Position numbers and translations under genes: made by a program | In this document: positions 16,424 to 25,094 of the stretch, one piece after another | Layout of the letters: every line of letters starts with the position of its first letter | How positions within the stretch are numbered: the first letter of the stretch is position 1 | Notes under the pieces: model-generated | The model's database searches: none | What the model saw: the letters and a program-made list of their open reading frames with translations, nothing else | Told to the model about the DNA's origin: nothing | Assembly (NCBI GenBank): GCA_947475545.1 | Contig: CANJLL010000004.1 | Span: 178,788 to 242,787, forward strand | DNA from: Chloroflexota bacterium | GTDB taxonomy: Bacteria > Chloroflexota > Limnocylindria > Limnocylindrales > CSP1-4 | DNA: 64,000 nt | Direction of reading: 5' to 3'

Positions 16424-16453
16424 ATCGTAGTAGTCCTTGGCCTCATTGGTCAA
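16424..16453 (-). promoter_or_regulatory. sigma70-type promoter for the FTR1 gene
   Basis: On the minus strand TTGACC (16453-16448) and TACGAT (16429-16424) are separated by 18 bases. The start of transcription would be near 16417, giving a leader of about 40 bases with a ribosome binding site. No clear Fur-type box is visible. Confidence 0.7.
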
Positions 16454-16591
16454 GCGTGCCTGACTGCGTGGCACATGGCGCCCTTCACTCGGGCGGCACG
16501 GGGCAGCGGGCCTCCGGGCCCGTGCGGCGATGTCGTTGGCCCGGCGTGCCGGGCGCCGTGCGCCAGCGGGTGGCGCCGGCGAGGGCGCCGG

Positions 16592-19273
16592 CTAGAGCGC
16601 CAGCGGGTCCAGCTTCTCGGGGTCGATCCCCAGGTCCAGGATCGCCTGGGCAGCCCGGTCGGCCGTCACGCCGCCGCAGCGGGCCAGCTCAACGATGGCC
16701 GCGGCCGCGATATGGGCCGGATCAACCTCGAACAGCGCGCGCAGGGCGGGGCGGTCGTCGCTCCGGCCAAAGCCGTCCGTGCCGAGCGACACGTATGAGC
16801 GCGGCAGCCAGCGCGCGATCATGTCCGGCACGCTCTTGAGCCAGTCCGTGGCCGCGATCACCGGGCGACCGTCATCGGGGAGCTGCTCGGCAACGTACGG
16901 GACGCGGGCCGGCTGGTCCGGGTGCAGCCGGTTCCAACGCTCCGCCGCCAGCGCGTCACGTCGCAGGAGGGCGAAGGACGGCGCGGACCACACCTCGGCG
17001 GCGATCCCCAGCTTCTCCGCCAGCAGATCGGCGGCCGCCAGGACCTGCTGGAAGATGGAGCCCGAGCCCAGGAGGCGAACGGCCGGGGCATCCGGGCCAA
17101 GATCCGGGGCCGCGCGGAACCGGTAGAGGCCGCGCAGGATCCCCTCGTCGACATTCTCCGGCTTGGGCGCCTGCAGGTAGTTCTCGTTGTACAGCGTGAC
17201 GTAGTAGAAGACGTCCTCGCCCCGGTTGTACATGCGCTCGATGCCGTCGCGGACCACGACCGCCAGCTCATAGGCGAAGGCCGGGTCGTAGGGGCGGCAG
17301 GCCGGGACCGTCGAGGCGAGCACGTGGCTGTGGCCGTCGTCGTGCTGGAGCCCCTCGCCCGAGAGCGTCGTCCGCCCCGCCGTCCCACCCATCAGGAAGC
17401 CCCGTCCGCGGGCGTCGGCGAAGGCCCAGATCTGGTCGCCGGTCCGCTGGAAGCCGAACATCGAGTAGAAGATGTAGAACGGGATCATCGGGAAGGCGTG
17501 CGTGGCGTACGACGTGCCGGCCGCCTGGAGGCTGGCCATGCTGCCCGCCTCGCTGATCCCCTCCTCCAGCACCTGCCCGTCGCGCGCCTCCCGGTACTTG
17601 AGGACCAGCTCGCTGTCGACCGGCTCGTAGACCTGGCCCAGCGACGAATAGATGCCCACCTCGTTGAAGAGCGGATCCATGCCGAACGTGCGCGCCTCGT
17701 CCGGGATGATCGGGACGATGCGCGGCCCAAGCTCCGGGTCCCGGATCAGGTTGCGGAGGAGCCGCGTGAAGACCATGGTGGTGGAGACGGCCGTGGTGCT
17801 ACCCGTCGCGAATTCGTCGTCGATGGTGCGTGCGGGCACGGGCAGCGGCTTGGAGCGGACCACGCGCCTGGGCAGCGGGCCGCCGAGGGCGCGCCGGCGC
17901 TCGGCGAGGTACTCCACCTCCTCCGAGCCGGGACCCGGGTGGTAGTACGGCGCTTCCTTGAGCTTGCTGTCCGGGATGGGCAGCTCCAGGCGATCGCGGA
18001 AGACCCGCAGCTCGGTCTCGGTGAGCTTCTTGGCCTGGTGGGCGATGTTGCGCCCCTCGGCACCCGCGCCCAGCGTCCAGCCCTTGACCGTCTTGGCGAG
18101 GATGACCGTGGGCGCGCCCTTCATCTCCGTGGCCGCCTTGTAGGCCGCGTAGACCTTCCGATAGTCGTGGCCGCCCCGGCGAAGCTTGGCCAGGTCGTCA
18201 TCCGAGAGGTGCTCCACGAGGCGACCAAGGCGTCGGTCCGGGCCAAAGAAGTGGGAGCGGATGTAGGCCCCGCCGGCGACGGTGAACTTCTGGAACTCGC
18301 CGTCGACCGTCTCGTTCATCTTCTCGAGCAGCACGCCGTCGACGTCGCGCGCCAGGAGCTGGTCCCAGTCGCGCGACCAGATGACCTTGATCACGTTCCA
18401 GCCGGAGCCGCGGAAGACCGCCTCCAGCTCCTGGATGATCTTGCCGTTGCCACGGACGGGCCCGTCCAGGCGCTGCAGGTTGCAGTTCACGACGAAGGTG
18501 AGGTTGTCGAGTCCCTCGCGGGCCGCCACGTGCAGCGCGCCGAGCGCTTCGGGCTCGTCGCTCTCACCGTCGCCCATGAACGCCCACACCCGGGAGCCGG
18601 ACGTGTCGAGCAGCCCCCGGTTCTCGAGGTAGCGGTTGTAGCGCGCCTGGTAGATGGCGCTGATGGGCCCGATGCCCATGGAGACCGTGGGGAACTCCCA
18701 GAAGTCCGGCATGGTGCGCGGATGCGGGTACGAGGGAAGTCCCTGGCCGGGCACGGCCTCGCGCCGGAAGTTGTCGAGCTGCGCCTCGCTGAGCCGGCCC
18801 TCCAGGAACGCCCGGGCGTAGATGCCCGGCGCGGCGTGGCCCTGGTAGAAGACCTGGTCCCCGGAGCCGGTGCCGTCCTTGCCGCGGAAGAAGTGGTTGA
18901 AGCCCACCTCGTACAGCGAGGCCGCGGAGGCGTAGGTAGCCAGGTGGCCGCCGATCCCCGGTGCGTTGGTGTTGGCGCGCAGGACCATGGCCACCGCGTT
19001 CCAGCGGATGATCCGACGGATGCGGTGCTCGAGCCCTTCGTCGCCCGGGAAGACGGGCTCCTGCTCGGGGCTGATCGTGTTGATGTAGCGCGTGTGCGTC
19101 AGCTGCGGGACGCCGACCCGCAGCTGGCGGGAGCGCTTGAGCAGCTTGTAGAGGAGGAATCGCGCGCGTGCCTCGCCCTCTCGGGCGACCACGTCATCCA
19201 GCGAGTCCATCCACTCGGCCGTCTCCACGGAATCCGTGTCCGGAAGCTGGCGCTTGAACTCCTCGAAGTACAT
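16592..19273 (-). CDS. aceE: pyruvate dehydrogenase E1 component, homodimeric type
   Basis: The enzyme decarboxylates pyruvate with thiamine diphosphate and passes the acetyl group to E2. At 893 residues it matches the usual AceE length (887 in E. coli). Visible are GDGESDEPEALGALHVAARE with NCNLQRLDGPVRGNGKIIQE (the GDG...NCN cofactor motif), SHFFG, the middle domain with MVFTRLLRNLIRD and GTAGRTTLSGEGLQH-D-G-HS, and a complete C-terminal domain ending in VTADRAAQAILDLGID. The ATG at 19273 starts the conserved MYFEEFKRQLPDTDSVETAE; the open frame to 19459 adds an unconserved 62 residues. E2 and E3 genes are not adjacent, which is unusual for aceE. Confidence 0.95.
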   Translation of the reverse strand: MYFEEFKRQLPDTDSVETAEWMDSLDDVVAREGEARARFLLYKLLKRSRQLRVGVPQLTHTRYINTISPEQEPVFPGDEGLEHRIRRIIRWNAVAMVLRANTNAPGIGGHLATYASAASLYEVGFNHFFRGKDGTGSGDQVFYQGHAAPGIYARAFLEGRLSEAQLDNFRREAVPGQGLPSYPHPRTMPDFWEFPTVSMGIGPISAIYQARYNRYLENRGLLDTSGSRVWAFMGDGESDEPEALGALHVAAREGLDNLTFVVNCNLQRLDGPVRGNGKIIQELEAVFRGSGWNVIKVIWSRDWDQLLARDVDGVLLEKMNETVDGEFQKFTVAGGAYIRSHFFGPDRRLGRLVEHLSDDDLAKLRRGGHDYRKVYAAYKAATEMKGAPTVILAKTVKGWTLGAGAEGRNIAHQAKKLTETELRVFRDRLELPIPDSKLKEAPYYHPGPGSEEVEYLAERRRALGGPLPRRVVRSKPLPVPARTIDDEFATGSTTAVSTTMVFTRLLRNLIRDPELGPRIVPIIPDEARTFGMDPLFNEVGIYSSLGQVYEPVDSELVLKYREARDGQVLEEGISEAGSMASLQAAGTSYATHAFPMIPFYIFYSMFGFQRTGDQIWAFADARGRGFLMGGTAGRTTLSGEGLQHDDGHSHVLASTVPACRPYDPAFAYELAVVVRDGIERMYNRGEDVFYYVTLYNENYLQAPKPENVDEGILRGLYRFRAAPDLGPDAPAVRLLGSGSIFQQVLAAADLLAEKLGIAAEVWSAPSFALLRRDALAAERWNRLHPDQPARVPYVAEQLPDDGRPVIAATDWLKSVPDMIARWLPRSYVSLGTDGFGRSDDRPALRALFEVDPAHIAAAAIVELARCGGVTADRAAQAILDLGIDPEKLDPLAL

Positions 19274-19480
19274 CGGCACGGGATCTGCTCCACTGGCCGT
19301 CGGGACGCGGCGCACTTGGCGGCGGCTCGTCGCCAGTGGCGACGGGCCGACCGTGGCCCCCCGATGGGGCGCGGCTGCGACGTTGGACGGACGGCCCTGT
19401 TGCTCCCCATCTGGGCGACGGGTCGGGTTGCTGGCGGGAAGCGTAGCCCATCGTGGCAACCGTCGCCGATGCCGGACCGG

Positions 19481-19509
19481 TTGGGATGACCGGCCCGATG
19501 CGCTAGAGT
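19481..19509 (+). promoter_or_regulatory. sigma70-type leaderless promoter of pncA
   Basis: TTGGGA (19481-19486) and TAGAGT (19504-19509) are 17 bases apart. The -10 box ends 6 bases before the ATG at 19516. The region from 19274 to 19480 also has to hold the aceE promoter, which I could not identify. Confidence 0.7.
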
Positions 19510-19515
19510 CGGCGC

Positions 19516-20115
19516 ATGCAGCGGTACGACCCCCAGACGGCCCTGATCGTCGTCGACATGCAGAACGACTTCGCGGACCCGGTCGGCGGCCTCCCCGTGA
19601 AGGGCGGCGACGAGATCGTGGAGCTCATCAACCGCAAGGCTTGGCGTGCGATCCGGGCCGGGTCGTTCGTCGTCTACACGCAGGACTGGCATCCGGAGTC
19701 CACGGCGCACTTCGCAAAGGACGGCGGCCTCTGGCCGGTCCACTGCGTGGCGGGGACCTGGGGTGCCGCGTTCCACCCGGGTCTAGAGGTCGTGGGCCCC
19801 TCGGTGAAGAAGGGCACCAACGGCGAGGACGGCTACTCCGGCTTCACCATGCGCGACCCGGTCACCGGCGAGACCATCCCGACGGAGCTGGAGGCGCTCC
19901 TGCGCATCCGCGGAATCGAGCGCGTGAGGATCTGCGGCCTGGCCACGGACTACTGCGTCAAGGCCACGGCGCTCGACGCGGCCCGGCTGGGCTTCGCGAC
20001 CACCGTCCTGGCGGACGCCATCGCGGCGGTTGACCTGCAGCCGCGCGACGGCGAGGCCGCGATCGACGAGCTGCGGGCCGCTGACATCGTCGTCCAGCGC
20101 ACGAAGCCCGACTGA
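19516..20115 (+). CDS. pncA: nicotinamidase
   Basis: This 199-residue isochorismatase-fold enzyme converts nicotinamide to nicotinate for NAD recycling. The catalytic triad is visible: Asp in LIVVDMQNDFADP (about residue 14), Lys in PSVKKGTNGEDGYSGF (about 95) and Cys in GLATDYCVKATALDA (about 155). The metal-binding D-x-H is in TQDWHPESTAHF. The length fits the PncA group rather than ordinary isochorismatases. It is transcribed from a leaderless-type promoter, divergently from aceE. Confidence 0.92.
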   Translation: MQRYDPQTALIVVDMQNDFADPVGGLPVKGGDEIVELINRKAWRAIRAGSFVVYTQDWHPESTAHFAKDGGLWPVHCVAGTWGAAFHPGLEVVGPSVKKGTNGEDGYSGFTMRDPVTGETIPTELEALLRIRGIERVRICGLATDYCVKATALDAARLGFATTVLADAIAAVDLQPRDGEAAIDELRAADIVVQRTKPD

Positions 20116-20199
20116 GCCTCTCGGCCGGTCGCCCTGAACGGCCTGGGCCGGTCCCGGCCACACCCGTCCAGCCCCGGTCCCCCGGCAGCGAGGCAAGCG

Positions 20200-21099
20200 A
20201 TGGACCTCCACCTGGTCGATGCCACCTATGAGCTCTTCCGGGCGCACTTCTCGCCGCGCCCCCCGGTCTACGGGCGAGACCGCGTGCTGCTGTCCGGCGT
20301 CTCGGGCCTGGTCGAGCAACTCCTGGTCCTCCTGCGCGACGAGGGCGCGACCCACGTCGGGTGCGCCACCGACCAGGTGATCCGGTCGTTCCGGAACGAC
20401 CTGTACCCGGACTACAAGACCGATGCGGGGGTGCCCCCCGAGCTCCTGGCGCAGTTCCCCATCGCCGAGGAGGCGATCGAGGCCCTCGGGCTCGTCTTGT
20501 GGGCCATGGTCGAGTTCGAGGCCGACGACGCCATTGCTGCGGCGGCCGTCCGCTTCGGCGACCAGCCAGGGGTGGACCGGGTCGTGGTCTGCACGCCAGA
20601 CAAGGACATGGCCCAGCTGGTCCGGGGCGGCAAGGTGGTCCTCTGGGATCGGCGGCGGCAGGTCGTCTACGACGACGAAGGCGTCCGGGCCAAGTGGGGC
20701 GTGCCCCCGGCCTCCATCCCCGACTGGCTCGCACTGGTCGGCGACGCCGCCGATGGCTTTCCCGGCCTCCCCGGCTGGGGCGCCAAGTCGGCGGCCGCCG
20801 TGCTGGCGGCGTACGGCTCGCTGGAGGCGATCCCGGAGCGCCCCACCGACTGGGAGGTGCCCGGCCTGCGGGGCGCGGTCACCCTCTCGGCCACGCTGCG
20901 TCAACAGTGGAGCGGCGCGCTGCTCTACCGCGACCTCGCCCGGCTTCGGACGGCGGCGGACGGCGTACCAATCCCGCAGCAGACACCCGAGGAGCTGCGC
21001 TGGCAGGGGGCGCCGCGCGATCACTGGGTGGCGTTCTGCGATCGCTGGGGGCTGGGTCGGCTCCGGGACCGGCCGCACCGCTGGCGGGACGAGGGCTAG
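20200..21099 (+). CDS. 5'-3' exonuclease (PolA N-terminal/ExoIX-like)
   Basis: The 299-residue protein matches the 5' nuclease domain of DNA polymerase I standing alone. It has the N-terminal metal Asp (HLVDATYELFRAHF), RNDLYPDYKTDAG, the acidic core EADDAIAAAA, TPDKDMAQLV, and the helix-3-turn-helix VGDAADGFPGLPGWGAKSAA that grips the DNA. It should trim 5' flaps or RNA primers in repair and replication. The ATG is preceded by GCGAGGCAAGCG. Its stop codon region overlaps the stop of the convergent inositol monophosphatase gene (bases 21096-21099). Confidence 0.88.
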   Translation: MDLHLVDATYELFRAHFSPRPPVYGRDRVLLSGVSGLVEQLLVLLRDEGATHVGCATDQVIRSFRNDLYPDYKTDAGVPPELLAQFPIAEEAIEALGLVLWAMVEFEADDAIAAAAVRFGDQPGVDRVVVCTPDKDMAQLVRGGKVVLWDRRRQVVYDDEGVRAKWGVPPASIPDWLALVGDAADGFPGLPGWGAKSAAAVLAAYGSLEAIPERPTDWEVPGLRGAVTLSATLRQQWSGALLYRDLARLRTAADGVPIPQQTPEELRWQGAPRDHWVAFCDRWGLGRLRDRPHRWRDEG

Positions 21100-21935
21100 C
21101 CGCGGTCTCCGCGGACCAAGGCCAGGAACTGCCCGTGGCCCGTGGGCGGCGCGGCGAGCACGCTGATGCTCCGGGTCGGGTGGCCCAGGTTGAACCACGG
21201 CCCGCCGGCCAGGTCCGTGACCGCGGCGCCGCCGGCCTCCGCGATCAGCCCCGCCGCGGCGATGTCCCAGAGCGACAGGCCGCCCTCCTGGACGAAGCCA
21301 TCAAACCGGCCGTGGGCGACGTACGCAAGCGCCAGCGCCGCCGAGCCCATGTTCCGGACGGCGCGCACGGCCTTCATGACCGAGGCGCTCCTGCGGCCGG
21401 ACGCCCGGCCGTTGAGCCAGAGCGACACGACGTAGTCATTCAGCGCGGGCTTGGCGGGCGTCCGGATCGCCCGGCCGTTCAGGTAGGCGGGCCCGCCGGC
21501 GACCGCGGCGAACGTCTCTGCCCGGATGGGGTCATGAACCACGCCCAGGCTGGGGACGCCGTCGAGCACCATGGCGATGGAAACGCAGAAGTACGGCACG
21601 CCGTTGGCGTAGTTGATGGTGCCGTCCAGGGGGTCGACGATCCAGAGACGGCCAACGCCCGAGGTGGCCTGGCCGCCGCGCCCGTCGTGCCCGCCGGTCT
21701 CCTCGGCCAGGATGGCGTCGCCCGGCCCGTGGGCGCGGATGGCGTCCAGGATCAGCGCTTCCGAGAGGTGGTCCACCTCCGTGACGACGTCCTTGGTGCC
21801 CTTGTAGTCCACGCGCTCCACGCGCTCGTAACGCTCCGCAAGGATGCGGCCTGCGCGCTCGGCCAGGTCGGTGGCGAAGGCGAGGTCGGCGGACAGGGTC
21901 GGCGAGGGACCGGCGTGGCTGGCTTGCTCGCTCAC
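21096..21935 (-). CDS. inositol monophosphatase family protein
   Basis: The 279-residue protein has the metal-site motifs of this lithium-sensitive phosphatase family: DVVTEVDHLSE, ILAEETGG (Glu), IVDPLDGTINYANG, and the C-terminal GGLSLWDIAAAGLIAEAGG. It could dephosphorylate inositol-phosphate, histidinol-phosphate or a related sugar phosphate; sequence alone does not decide. The GTG at 21935 overlaps the stop of the upstream gene by 4 bases (GTGA), so I prefer it to the ATG at 21947. It ends tail to tail with the exonuclease gene. Confidence 0.9.
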   Translation of the reverse strand: MSEQASHAGPSPTLSADLAFATDLAERAGRILAERYERVERVDYKGTKDVVTEVDHLSEALILDAIRAHGPGDAILAEETGGHDGRGGQATSGVGRLWIVDPLDGTINYANGVPYFCVSIAMVLDGVPSLGVVHDPIRAETFAAVAGGPAYLNGRAIRTPAKPALNDYVVSLWLNGRASGRRSASVMKAVRAVRNMGSAALALAYVAHGRFDGFVQEGGLSLWDIAAAGLIAEAGGAAVTDLAGGPWFNLGHPTRSISVLAAPPTGHGQFLALVRGDRG

Positions 21936-22456
21936 GGGGCCGAGCATTGGACGTCGAGGAGCCGGGGCGTGCCGCCGAGCTGTGTGACCTGGCTGGTGAA
22001 CGTCACGGTCTGGCCGGCGTCGATCCGGGGGCTCTGGGCATAGCCGTTGGCGCCGCCGTAGCGAGCCACCGGATCGTTGAGCACACATGTGGTGGCGCCC
22101 GCGCTGGTGCCCTGGTTGGTGACCATGAGGGTCACGGCCAGGCCGTCACCAGAGGCGGCGACCGTCACGAGATCACCCTTGAAGGGCCCAACGCCCACGA
22201 AGGCCAGCCTGCCCGCGACGGCCATGAGGATGACGGCGATCGCGATGCCCAGGAAGGCCGTGCCGTGCACCTGCGACGACGCCGGATCTGCGAGGCCGAG
22301 GGGGTTGCACTCGTCGCACAGGGCGACGTCGATGGCGACTGGGGCGCCGCACCGGACGCAGCCGTGGGTCACGGGCGCCTCCCCCGCGTCAGGCGGGATG
22401 GCGGCCTTGGCCGGGTCACCGGCGGGACTGGTCACGGGCGCGCGGCTGCTAGACAT
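21932..22456 (-). CDS. zinc-ribbon, single-span membrane protein with extracytoplasmic beta domain
   Basis: The 174-residue protein starts with a disordered 30 residues, then CVRCGAPVAIDVALCDECNP, a two-knuckle zinc ribbon. One membrane span follows (about residues 65-88, GIAIAVILMAVAGRLAFVGVG). The outer C-terminal domain (LVTVAASGDGLAVTLMVTNQG, TFTSQVTQL) resembles FxLYD/Ig-like modules that follow such anchors. Two cysteines in the outer domain may form a disulfide. The function is unknown. It is co-translated with the inositol monophosphatase gene downstream. Confidence 0.65.
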   Translation of the reverse strand: MSSSRAPVTSPAGDPAKAAIPPDAGEAPVTHGCVRCGAPVAIDVALCDECNPLGLADPASSQVHGTAFLGIAIAVILMAVAGRLAFVGVGPFKGDLVTVAASGDGLAVTLMVTNQGTSAGATTCVLNDPVARYGGANGYAQSPRIDAGQTVTFTSQVTQLGGTPRLLDVQCSAP

Positions 22457-22853
22457 CGGAGGCCCAATGGTCGCACGAACGGCCGCAGGTGGCCCGCCGT
22501 CGGTGGCGAGCTCGCCGACTCAGCCCGCGAGTCGGCGTCGGTTCAGGATTGGACCGGATCGGGCCGTCGAACCCGCAGTCACGTCCGCGGACTTCGCCCG
22601 CCGTCCCGCACTGTCATCCGCGCCGCCAGCCGTTTCTCGCAATTCCCGTGGGGTGAGGAGTACGGATGATCGGGACGTCACGCTGGCCGGCCCGCTCGGC
22701 TGCCACGGCGAGATTCATGCCGGCGCACGCTCGCGTCGGCACATTCCGGAGGCGCGGCGACTCGGGTGCGGGGCGGCAACCCGCGTAGTCCTCACCGGGT
22801 GTGAATAGCGCGGCGAGTTCGCTGGCAGGAACCTGACGTTGCCCGCGGCGACG
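22457..22853. other. 397-bp intergenic region without a supported gene
   Basis: The region separates two minus-strand genes and contains only short frames of Arg-rich composition. One 40-codon plus-strand frame at 22666 has a good GAGGAG site but its product looks like random GC-rich sequence. I see no hairpin terminator or clear promoter. Confidence 0.5.
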
Positions 22854-23696
22854 TTACCCGTCGGCTGCGGCGGTGACGAGCGCATCCACGTCGGCGGGGG
22901 TGCGGGGCATGAGGATCACGCCGTCGGCGCCGGCGGCCAGCCAGCGGGCGAGCTCCTGCGTGGGATTGGTGGCCCAAGGTGTGCCGACGATGTTGTCGCG
23001 GCCGGCGCGGCCTTCGGGCATGCCGACGAGAACCTCCTGGCTGGCGCGGTCCCGGCCGGCGGCGGCGAGAGCGTCCCGGTAGGCGGGCAGCAGGCGTTCG
23101 AAGGAGACCGAGGCCGCCGCCCAGCCATCGGCCGCGCGGGCGGCGAGCCGGACGCCGGCGGGTGATTGGGCCCCCACCAGGATCGGCGGGGCGGGGTTGG
23201 GCGCGGGCAGCTGCCGCGCGTCGCGGAGTGGGGCGACCGCCCCGGCCTCACGGGAGACCGCCTCCCCGGACCACAACGCGCGGATCGTGGCGATGGTCTC
23301 CTCGAGGAGCGCGGCCCGCTCCCCCGCCGGCGGGAACGGAATCCCAAGCGCCTGATGCTCGCCCGGAAACCCGCCGATCCCCATCCCCAGCACCAGCCGC
23401 CCGCCGGCGATCGCCTGGACCGTGGCCGCCGCCTTGGCGAGGAGCGCCGGGTGGCGCTTGGTGACGTCGAGGACCAGGCTGCCCACCCGGACTCGCGACG
23501 TCCGCGCCGCGGCTGCCGCGAGCATCGTCCAGGCCTCCAGCACCGGCAGCGTGCCGGCGCCGCGCGGCATCAGGTGGTCCCAGCACCAGATCCCGTCGTA
23601 GCCGGCCGCCTCCAGGCGGACCGCCGCATCCAGGAACCAGCCCGCGTCGGCGCCGATCGTGGGCAGGCAGACGCCGATCGGCAGCCGGCCGGCCAT
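22854..23696 (-). CDS. LLM-class (luciferase-like) F420-dependent oxidoreductase
   Basis: This 280-residue TIM-barrel protein has the luciferase-like monooxygenase pattern: PIGVCLPTIG, YDGIWCWDHLMP, VRVGSLVLDVTKRHPALLAK, GGRLVLGMGIGG and PAPPILVGAQSPAG. In genomes that make F420 such proteins usually bind F420 rather than FMN; the F420 synthesis genes 1-3 kb away support that. The substrate is unknown. It begins 9 bases after the MTA phosphorylase gene with an AGGGG site in the gap, so it is the second gene of that operon. Confidence 0.87.
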   Translation of the reverse strand: MAGRLPIGVCLPTIGADAGWFLDAAVRLEAAGYDGIWCWDHLMPRGAGTLPVLEAWTMLAAAAARTSRVRVGSLVLDVTKRHPALLAKAAATVQAIAGGRLVLGMGIGGFPGEHQALGIPFPPAGERAALLEETIATIRALWSGEAVSREAGAVAPLRDARQLPAPNPAPPILVGAQSPAGVRLAARAADGWAAASVSFERLLPAYRDALAAAGRDRASQEVLVGMPEGRAGRDNIVGTPWATNPTQELARWLAAGADGVILMPRTPADVDALVTAAADG

Positions 23697-23705
23697 GGGC
23701 GGCCC

Positions 23706-24560
23706 CTAGAGCCCCGTCTCGAAGATGCGGATGTCCTCCGGCGTGGCCGTCCCGCCGTCGCCCCGGGTGAAGGCCAGGGCGTCCCGGGTCCCCAGCGCGT
23801 CAAGATCTGCCGGGAAGCGGGCGATCATCCCCAGGACCACCGTCCGGATCCGCGCCGAGTTCTTCTCGAAGACCTCGATGACGCTGTGGGCGTTGACCGC
23901 CTCGGTCCCCTCGATGACCCCGGCGTCGTAGTCCGTGATCAGCGAGATGTTGACCACCGCCATGCCCAGCTCCCGGCACAGGTAGGCCTCGGGGTACTGG
24001 GTCATGTTGATGACCTCCCAGCCCGCCGAAGAGAACCAGCGCGATTCCGCCTTGGTGGAGAAGCGCGGGCCCTGGATGACCACCACGGTCCCCGCCCGGT
24101 GAAGGGTGATTCCCTGCTCCTCGATCACCTGGGCGGCGATCTCGCGGAGCGTCGGGTCGTAGATCTCGGCCGAGGAGACGTGCGAGACGATGGGCCCGTC
24201 GAAGAACGTGTCCGCCCGCCCGTTGGTGCGGTCGACGAACTGGTCGCAGGTCACGAAGTCGCCGGGCTTGACGTGCGCCTGGAGGGAGCCAGCGGCGCAC
24301 GGCGAGATGATCGCCTTGACGCCCAGGGCCTTCATGCCCCACACGTTGGCGCGGTAGTTGACCTTGTGGGGCGGCAGCGTGTGGCGGCGCCCGTGGCGGG
24401 GCAGGAAGGCAACGCGCCGGCCCGCGACCGTGGCCAGGAAGTAGCTGTCCGAGGGCGCCCCGTATGGGGTGTCCACCTTGACTTCACGCACCTCGTCGAG
24501 GAGGGAATAGAAGCCCGACCCCCCGAACACCCCAATCTCCGCGTGATCCGCCACCGACAT
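23706..24560 (-). CDS. mtnP: S-methyl-5'-thioadenosine phosphorylase
   Basis: The enzyme cleaves methylthioadenosine with phosphate to adenine and methylthioribose-1-phosphate in methionine salvage. The 284-residue protein has the family blocks IGVFGGSGFYSLL, FLPRHGRRHTLPPHKVNYRAN, SPCAAGSLQ, VVIQGPRFSTKAESRWF, INMTQYPEAYLCRELGMAVV and TDYDAG. The Thr/Gln-Tyr-Pro-Glu combination fits MTA or 6-oxopurine phosphorylases of the PNP/MTAP type 2 group. The ATG has a strong AGGGGAG site directly upstream. A TAGAAT -10 box lies about 45 bases before it. Confidence 0.92.
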   Translation of the reverse strand: MSVADHAEIGVFGGSGFYSLLDEVREVKVDTPYGAPSDSYFLATVAGRRVAFLPRHGRRHTLPPHKVNYRANVWGMKALGVKAIISPCAAGSLQAHVKPGDFVTCDQFVDRTNGRADTFFDGPIVSHVSSAEIYDPTLREIAAQVIEEQGITLHRAGTVVVIQGPRFSTKAESRWFSSAGWEVINMTQYPEAYLCRELGMAVVNISLITDYDAGVIEGTEAVNAHSVIEVFEKNSARIRTVVLGMIARFPADLDALGTRDALAFTRGDGGTATPEDIRIFETGL

Positions 24561-24603
24561 CTCCCCTGTGCTTCCGAGCGCGGTCGTCGCGGCGCTCGGA
24601 CCG

Positions 24604-24632
24604 ATTCTAGCCCGCGCGCCGGGGCGTACCAT
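24604..24632. promoter_or_regulatory. divergent -10 boxes for mtnP (minus) and the F420 operon (plus)
   Basis: On the minus strand TAGAAT (24609-24604) would start mtnP transcription with a leader of about 37 bases. On the plus strand TACCAT (24627-24632) ends 6 bases before the ATG at 24639, giving a leaderless start for the PPOX-cofD operon. The two promoters face apart with 17 bases between the boxes, so one regulator could affect both. Confidence 0.5.
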
Positions 24633-24638
24633 CCGGAC

Positions 24639-25094
24639 ATGAGCGACACCACCCGGGAGGCCGCCGCGCCGGCCGTCCTGTCCGAGCCGGTCCGCCGATT
24701 CCTGGCGGCCCCGCACACCGCCGCCGTCGCCACCATCGGTGCCGACGGCGCCCCGCACCAGACCTTTGTCTGGTACGCGCTGGAGCCCGACGGCGCGATC
24801 CTGCTCAACTCCCTGGTGGGCCGCCGCTGGCCCGCGGAGCTCCAGCGGGACGGCCGCGCCGCCCTGGCCATCGCCAACGTGGCCAACCAGCTCAGCTGGG
24901 TCGGCATCAGCGCCGAGGTCGTCTCGGTGGACCATGACCGGGAGCGGGCCCTGGCGGACATCCTCGCGCTCGCCCACCGCTACCAGGAGCATCCGACGGA
25001 GGAGTACCTCGACGGCTTCCGGAGCCAGCTCCGGATCACGTTTCGCCTCCGGATCACCCGCCTCCACGATCACCTGCGGGCGCCCGACCTGTGA
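24639..25094 (+). CDS. PPOX-class (split-barrel) F420-dependent protein
   Basis: The 151-residue protein has the split-barrel flavin fold: FLAAPHTAAVATIGADGAPH, QTFVWYALEPDGAILLNSLV, GRRWPAELQRDGRAALAIAN and a final RITFRLRITRLHDH. Small members of this family in F420-producing bacteria bind F420 and reduce or oxidise diverse compounds. Its GTGA overlap with cofD makes it the first gene of the F420 operon and supports F420 as the cofactor. Substrate unknown. Confidence 0.85.
   Translation: MSDTTREAAAPAVLSEPVRRFLAAPHTAAVATIGADGAPHQTFVWYALEPDGAILLNSLVGRRWPAELQRDGRAALAIANVANQLSWVGISAEVVSVDHDRERALADILALAHRYQEHPTEEYLDGFRSQLRITFRLRITRLHDHLRAPDL

Noticed and set aside
22666..22788. 40-codon plus-strand frame with a GAGGAG site at the right distance
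   Set aside because: Product is Arg/Ala/Pro-rich without structure and lies in a GC-rich gap where such frames arise by chance; SD-like purine runs are common.
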